From the NCBI GenBank assembly GCA_025928655.1, contig JAICJC010000025.1, positions 1 to 35,184 on the forward strand: DNA of 35,184 nt, read 5' to 3'. Both the position numbers and the translations under genes were made by a program. Positions 30,936-35,184 of this stretch are shown one piece after another. The DNA comes from Thermoleophilia bacterium (GTDB taxonomy: Bacteria > Actinomycetota > Thermoleophilia > Gaiellales > JAICJC01). Position 1 is the stretch's first letter, and the number at the start of each line of letters is the position of its first letter. The notes under the pieces were generated by a model. The model was not told the DNA's origin. It searched no databases and saw only the letters and a program-made list of their open reading frames with translations.

Positions 30936-32482
30936 GGGCGATCGAGACGCAGGTGCTCGTCGTCGGCGGCGGCGCCACCGGCGTCGGGGTCGCCCGCGAC
31001 GCCGCGCTGCGGGGCCTGCCGGTCGCCCTCGTCGAGCGGGGCGACCTGGCCGAGGGCACCACCGGCCGCTTCCATGGGCTGCTCCACTCCGGCGCCCGGT
31101 ACGCGGTGCGCGACCCGCAGTCGGCCCGCGAGTGCGTCATCGAGAACCGCATCCTGCGCCGGATCGCGTCCGGCTGCATCGAGGACACGGGCGGCCTGTT
31201 CGTGTGCACGCCGGCCGACGACCCGGCGTTCGGCGACCGGCTCGCGGCGGCGTGCGCCGACGCCGGCATCCCGGCCGAGGAGATCGGCGCGGCCGAGGCG
31301 CTGCGGCGCGAGCCCGGACTCAACCCCGGCATCACGCGCGCGTTCGGTGTTCCCGACGCAGCCGTCGACACGTGGGCGCTGGTGGGGGCGTGCGCGGACG
31401 ACGTGGAGCGCCGCGGCGGGGCCGTCATGCGCCGTCACGACGTCACCGGCCTGATCGTCGAGGGGGGCGCCGTCCGCGGCGCCCGCCTGCGCGACGCCCG
31501 CACGGGCGAGGAGTCCGAGGTGCGGGCCGACATCACGGTCAGCGCCACCGGCGCGTGGGCCGGGCAGCTGGCCGCGATGGCCGGCTGCGAGGCGCGCGTC
31601 CACGGCGGCCGCGGCGTCATGGTGGCCCTGAACCACCGGCTCACCCACGCGGTCGTGAACCGCTGCCGCATGCCGGCGGACGGCGACATCCTCGTGCCCG
31701 CGCACACCGTGAGCGTGATCGGGACGACGGACGTCGCGACCGACGACCCGGACGACACGCGGATCCCGGCGGACGAGGTGCGCCGGCTCCTGGACGAGGG
31801 CGCCGAGATGGTGCCCCAGGTGCGCGACGCGCGGGCCCTGCGGGCGTGGGCCGGGATCCGGCCGCTCTACGGCGAGCGCGACACCCGGGCGGCGGCCCGT
31901 GACAGGAGCCGCGGGTTCGCGCTCCTCGACCACCGCGACCGCGACGGGGTGGGCGGGTTCCTCACCATCACCGGCGGCAAGCTGACGACGTTCCGGCTGA
32001 TGGCCGAGGTGACGGTCGCCGCGGTCTGCGCCCACCTCGGCGTGGACGCCGCGTGCCGCACGCAGGACGAACCGCTGCCCGGGTCGGAGGACGGGCGGTT
32101 CCAGACGGTGACGGAGCGGTTGGCGGAGCGCGAGCGGACCCTCCACGACGAGGCGATCGTGTGCGAGTGCGAGCTCGTCACCCGGGAGATGCTGCTCGCG
32201 GCCGCCGCCGCCCGGCCGGGGGCGAGCCTCGACGACCTGCGCCGGGCCACCCGCCTGGGGATGGGCCCCTGTCAGGGCGGCTTCTGCATCCCGCGCGCCG
32301 CCGGGCTGCTCGCCGGGGCCGGGCGCATGGACGCGCCGGCCGCGAACGCCGCCGTCCGCGAGTTCGTGGCCGAGCGGTGGAAGGGCGGCTGGCCCCTGCT
32401 CGAGGGCCGCCAGGCACGCCAGATGCGGCTCGACGACTGGATGCTCCACGGCGCCCTCGACGTCGACCACCTGCCGGGATGA
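30932..32482 (+). CDS. glpA: Anaerobic glycerol-3-phosphate dehydrogenase subunit A
   Basis: 516 aa flavoprotein. The FAD-binding start is [21 protein letters not shown], the DAO core includes [28 protein letters not shown] and [17 protein letters not shown], and the C-terminal BFD-like [2Fe-2S] domain has CECE...[10 protein letters not shown] with four cysteines. This last domain separates GlpA from aerobic GlpD. It oxidises G3P to dihydroxyacetone phosphate. The TTG start at 30932 overlaps the glpK stop (TTGA) and is the only candidate that keeps the full nucleotide-binding strand. Confidence 0.95.
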   Translation: MRAIETQVLVVGGGATGVGVARDAALRGLPVALVERGDLAEGTTGRFHGLLHSGARYAVRDPQSARECVIENRILRRIASGCIEDTGGLFVCTPADDPAFGDRLAAACADAGIPAEEIGAAEALRREPGLNPGITRAFGVPDAAVDTWALVGACADDVERRGGAVMRRHDVTGLIVEGGAVRGARLRDARTGEESEVRADITVSATGAWAGQLAAMAGCEARVHGGRGVMVALNHRLTHAVVNRCRMPADGDILVPAHTVSVIGTTDVATDDPDDTRIPADEVRRLLDEGAEMVPQVRDARALRAWAGIRPLYGERDTRAAARDRSRGFALLDHRDRDGVGGFLTITGGKLTTFRLMAEVTVAAVCAHLGVDAACRTQDEPLPGSEDGRFQTVTERLAERERTLHDEAIVCECELVTREMLLAAAAARPGASLDDLRRATRLGMGPCQGGFCIPRAAGLLAGAGRMDAPAANAAVREFVAERWKGGWPLLEGRQARQMRLDDWMLHGALDVDHLPG

Positions 32483-33723
32483 CGCGGGCGCTGGTGGTTG
32501 GCGCCGGCCTGTCCGGCCTCGCCTGCGCCCTGCGGCTGGCCGACGGCGGGGCGCCGGTGACGGTGATCGCGGCCGGGGCCGGGTCGCTGGGGCTGGGGGG
32601 CGCGACGATCGACCTGCTCGGGTACGGCCCGGAGCTCGTGCCGCGGCCGCTGGAGGCGCTGGACGGCCTGCCCGCCGGCCACCCCTACGCCCTGCTCGGT
32701 CCGGCGCGGGTTGCCGCGGCGGTGGCATGGCTGGGGGAGCGGCTCCCGGGCATCGCGCTGCACGGCGACGGGAGCGAGAACCTGCTGCTGGCCACCGCCC
32801 TCGGCGCGGTCCGCCCGACGGCGGCCGCGCCGGCCGCCGTCGCCGCCGGCGACCTGCGCGCGGGCGGGGCGGTCGTGTTCGCCGGGGTGCGGCCGCTGCG
32901 TGACTTCTTCCCCGCCCTCGTCGCCGCGAACGTGGGCGCATCGTCCCGTGTGCGGGTCGAGGCCCGCGCCGCCGAGGCCGACGTCGACGTCCGCGGCGAC
33001 GCCGACGCCTCGCCGGTCGCGCTGGCCCGGGCGCTCGAGCTGCCGGAGGAGCGGGGGCGCGTGACGGCGGCGCTGCGGGCGGCGATCGGCGACCCCGGCG
33101 GCGCCCGCATCGGCCTCCCGGCGGCGCTTGGAATCGACCGCCATGCCGAGGTGGCCGCCGCCGTCTCGGACGCGCTCGGCGCGGAGGTGTTCGAGGTGCC
33201 GACGGCCCCGCCGTCGGTGCCGGGCATCCGCCTCTACCGCGCCCTGACCGCGGAGCTGCGGCGGCTGGGCGCGCGCCTGATCGTGGGCCCGGCCGTCGTC
33301 GGGGGCGTGCGCGACGGCGACCGGCTGGCCGCGCTCGAGGTGCAGGTGTCCGGGCGGGCGCGCACGTTGCCGGCGGACTCGGTCGTGCTCGCCACCGGCG
33401 GCCTGGCGGCCGGCGGGATCGAGCTGGGGCGCGACGGCCTGCGCGAGCCGGTGCTCGGGCTGTCGGTCGCCTCCGACCCCGGCGGCGAGCGCTACGGCCC
33501 CGACGCCTTCGGCGAGCAGCCGGCCGACCGGGCCGGGATCCGGGTCGACGCGCGCATGCGGGCGCTGGGCCACGACGGCTCCGTCGTCCACCCGAACGTC
33601 CACGCGGTCGGGGCGCTCGTGCACGGGGCCGTGCCCTGGCGCGAGCTGTCCGGGAACGGGCTGGCGCTTGCGACCGGCCTCGCCGCCGCCGACGCGATCC
33701 TGGAGGAGCGGGCGCATGAGTGA
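32479..33723 (+). CDS. glpB: Anaerobic glycerol-3-phosphate dehydrogenase subunit B
   Basis: 414 aa. The FAD/NAD fold ALVVGAGLSGLACALRLADGG, GAGSLGLGGATIDLLGYGPE, and the C-terminal PADSVVLATGGLAAGGIEL, REPVLGLSV and HAVGALVHGAVPWRELSGNGLALATGLAAAD match GlpB. It binds GlpA and passes electrons to GlpC. ATG 32479 overlaps the glpA stop (ATGA), and its end overlaps glpC by 8 nt. The middle 100 residues (about 95-200) are Ala/Gly/Arg-rich and poorly conserved. Confidence 0.92.
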   Translation: MTRALVVGAGLSGLACALRLADGGAPVTVIAAGAGSLGLGGATIDLLGYGPELVPRPLEALDGLPAGHPYALLGPARVAAAVAWLGERLPGIALHGDGSENLLLATALGAVRPTAAAPAAVAAGDLRAGGAVVFAGVRPLRDFFPALVAANVGASSRVRVEARAAEADVDVRGDADASPVALARALELPEERGRVTAALRAAIGDPGGARIGLPAALGIDRHAEVAAAVSDALGAEVFEVPTAPPSVPGIRLYRALTAELRRLGARLIVGPAVVGGVRDGDRLAALEVQVSGRARTLPADSVVLATGGLAAGGIELGRDGLREPVLGLSVASDPGGERYGPDAFGEQPADRAGIRVDARMRALGHDGSVVHPNVHAVGALVHGAVPWRELSGNGLALATGLAAADAILEERAHE

Positions 33724-34999
33724 CGACATCCGCGCATCGCTGGACGGCTGCGTGAAGTGCACGATCTGCGAGACGTTCTGCCCCGTCTCGGCCGCGACGC
33801 CGCTTTTTCCCGGCCCGAAGTACGCCGGCCCCCAGGCGGAGCGCTACCGCGCGCCGGGAACGAGCGCCGACGCGTCGCTCGACTACTGCTCCGGGTGCGG
33901 GATCTGCACGCAGGTGTGCCCGCAGGGCGTTCACGTCGCCGAGATCAACGCCCAGGCCCGCGCGCGGATGCGGGCGGAGCGCGGGATGCCGCTGCGCGAC
34001 CGGCTGATCGCCCGGCCGGCCCTGCTCGGGCGCCTGGCGCGTCCCGTGGCGCCGGTCGCGAACGCCGTCGTGCGCTCGCGCCTCGCCCGCCGTGCCGCCG
34101 AGGCGGCGCTCGGCATCCACCGCGACGCGGCGCTGCCCTCGTTCGCGTTCCGGACGCTGCAGGCGCGGGCACGGCGGCGGCCGAAGCCCGCCGCCGCGAC
34201 GCGGACCGTCGTCTATTTCCACGGCTGTGCGGCCAACTACAACGAGCCCGGCGTCGGCACGATGGCGATCGACGTGCTCGAGCACAACGGGTTCGAGGTG
34301 ATCGTGCCGCCGCAGGGCTGCTGCGGCCTGCCGCTCCAGTCGAACGGGAGCTTCGAGCCCGCCCGCGAGCACGTCCGGGCGCTGGTCGCCCGGCTGGTGC
34401 CGTACGCGCGTGCGGGGCACACGATCGTCGCCAGCTCCACCAGCTGCGGCCTGATGCTGAAGCGCGAGGCGCGAGAGATCCTTGGCCTCGACGACCCCGA
34501 CCTCGCGCTCGTCGGCGAGCGCCTGTACGACATCTGCGAGCTCCTCCGCGACCTCCTGGACGCGGGCGAGCTGCGCACCGACATGCGGCGGCTACCGCTG
34601 CGGATCGCCTACCACCAGCCCTGCCAGGGCCGCGGGCACGGGTTCGGAAAGCCCGCCCTCGACCTGCTGCGGCTGATCCCGGGCCTCGCCGTGATCGAGA
34701 TCGAGCGGGAGTGCTGCGGCGTCGCCGGCACGTACGGCCTGAAGCGGGAGAAGTACCCGGTCGCGATGGCCGTCGGCGCGAGCATCTTTGCCGACATCGC
34801 CGGGGCGCGGGCCGACTGCACCGCCTGCGACTCCGAGACATGCCGCTGGCACATCGCCGCGGCGACCGGCATCCCGGCGGTGCACCCGCTCGAGCTGCTG
34901 CACCGCGCGTACGGGTTGCAGGGCGACGGAGCCCGTCGTTCTCGCCCGACCCTCCGAGCTTCAGGTGCACACCCAGCGCCGCCGCGATGGCGCTCCTGA
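33716..34999 (+). CDS. glpC: Anaerobic glycerol-3-phosphate dehydrogenase subunit C (iron-sulfur)
   Basis: 427 aa. Two [4Fe-4S] ferredoxin motifs lie at C12-C15-C18-C22 and C58-C61-C64-C68. Two CCG domains follow (HGCAANYNEPGVG...GCCGLPLQSNG and YHQPCQGRGHGFGKPALDLL...ECCGVAGTYGLK), as in GlpC and heterodisulfide-reductase-B-like proteins. It anchors the complex to the membrane side and passes electrons to menaquinone. GGAGGAG lies 6-7 nt before ATG 33716. After HPLELLHRAYGLQ the last about 25 residues are Arg/Pro/Ala-rich and unlike the family, so the native stop may have been lost. Confidence 0.95.
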   Translation: MSDDIRASLDGCVKCTICETFCPVSAATPLFPGPKYAGPQAERYRAPGTSADASLDYCSGCGICTQVCPQGVHVAEINAQARARMRAERGMPLRDRLIARPALLGRLARPVAPVANAVVRSRLARRAAEAALGIHRDAALPSFAFRTLQARARRRPKPAAATRTVVYFHGCAANYNEPGVGTMAIDVLEHNGFEVIVPPQGCCGLPLQSNGSFEPAREHVRALVARLVPYARAGHTIVASSTSCGLMLKREAREILGLDDPDLALVGERLYDICELLRDLLDAGELRTDMRRLPLRIAYHQPCQGRGHGFGKPALDLLRLIPGLAVIEIERECCGVAGTYGLKREKYPVAMAVGASIFADIAGARADCTACDSETCRWHIAAATGIPAVHPLELLHRAYGLQGDGARRSRPTLRASGAHPAPPRWRS

Positions 35000-35184
35000 C
35001 GAGCCGCGGGTAGCGGCGGGGTTTCGGGCCTGGTCACCGAGGCGGCGGGTGGGTCTGGGTGGGGAGGACGGGCGGGAGTCCTCGGCCGGGTGGGGCGGCA
35101 TTCGGCGCTGTTTGCATGTGTCATTTGCAGAATCCGGACGCTTCTGTGACACCTCGTCACCCACGTGTGAAATCGGCACCGTCA
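35000..35184. other. Non-coding end of window after glpC
   Basis: This 185-nt stretch has no convincing gene, and its base composition changes to more A/T near 35111-35140. GTGAC/GTCAC (35146-35160) form a 5-bp inverted repeat, a possible operator of the next gene. No T-run terminator is seen. Confidence 0.4.

Noticed and set aside
30761-34420. A 1219-codon open frame antisense to glpA, glpB and glpC
   Set aside because: Composition is Arg/Pro/Ala-rich without any domain, and it lies opposite three well-conserved genes. At this GC content, antisense frames stay open by chance.
1-35184. tRNA, rRNA, CRISPR arrays, prophage or insertion sequences
   Set aside because: I scanned for cloverleaf-type ends, regularly spaced repeats and transposase or integrase motifs and found none. 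By eye, short tRNAs could still be missed.

Overview
The window is about 35 kb of very GC-rich DNA. It is densely packed with short-gap or overlapping genes and has strong G/C bias at third codon positions. The gene set and promoter style suggest a high-GC actinobacterium, and a deep lineage such as Thermoleophilia is my best guess. The clues are LuxR-type two-component pairs, a DipZ-type CcdA/thioredoxin protein, an NhaA fused to a DsbA-like domain, anaerobic GlpABC, and many leaderless genes with a TANNNT box 6-9 nt before the start codon. The lineage is inferred; no 16S or tRNA gene is present. I see no rRNA, tRNA, CRISPR array, prophage or transposase.

Layout. (1) 1-4.0 kb: a truncated secreted beta-propeller protein, a spermidine-synthase-like protein, a cupin, a DUF1697 protein and an APH-fold kinase homologue lacking a metal-binding Asp. 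(2) 4.0-8.8 kb: a histidine kinase/LuxR regulator pair, divergent from a DrrAB-type ABC exporter, then a WYL regulator. (3) 8.9-12.4 kb: two coupled genes of unknown function, a small secreted His-rich Cys protein, and a membrane GGDEF-EAL cyclic-di-GMP protein. (4) 12.4-17.3 kb: acetyl-xylan-esterase-like hydrolase, SDR, an osmC-msrA oxidative-stress pair, a MoaD/ThiS-like carrier, acetamidase/formamidase and two tiny candidate ORFs. (5) 17.3-24.3 kb: PYROXD2-like FAD oxidoreductase, PAP2 phosphatase, S33 peptidase-like hydrolase, NhaA-DsbA fusion and DipZ. (6) 24.3-28.7 kb: NTF2-like protein, GAF histidine kinase, HxlR regulator divergent from a CPWA-type DsbA-fold protein, and an NAD-dependent epimerase. 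(7) 28.7-35.0 kb: PgsA, divergent from a tight glpK-glpA-glpB-glpC operon. Together these link glycerol uptake, G3P oxidation to the quinone pool and use of G3P for phosphatidylglycerol.

The most unusual structure is a set of small intergenic palindromes at 14202, 15708, 15736, 19290 and 22519. They are built from 13-mers of one design (6 bp, one unpaired central base, 6 bp): GGGGAC-A-GTCCCC, GGGGTC-A-GACCCC and GGTGCC-T-GGCACC. All lie exactly at gene 3' ends. Two supply the stop codon of the adjacent gene (nhaA-dsbA and the formamidase). At the PAP2 gene the reading frame has no stop before or within the element and runs 365 nt into the next gene. This looks like an amplified or mobile REP/MITE-like family that remodels protein C-termini.
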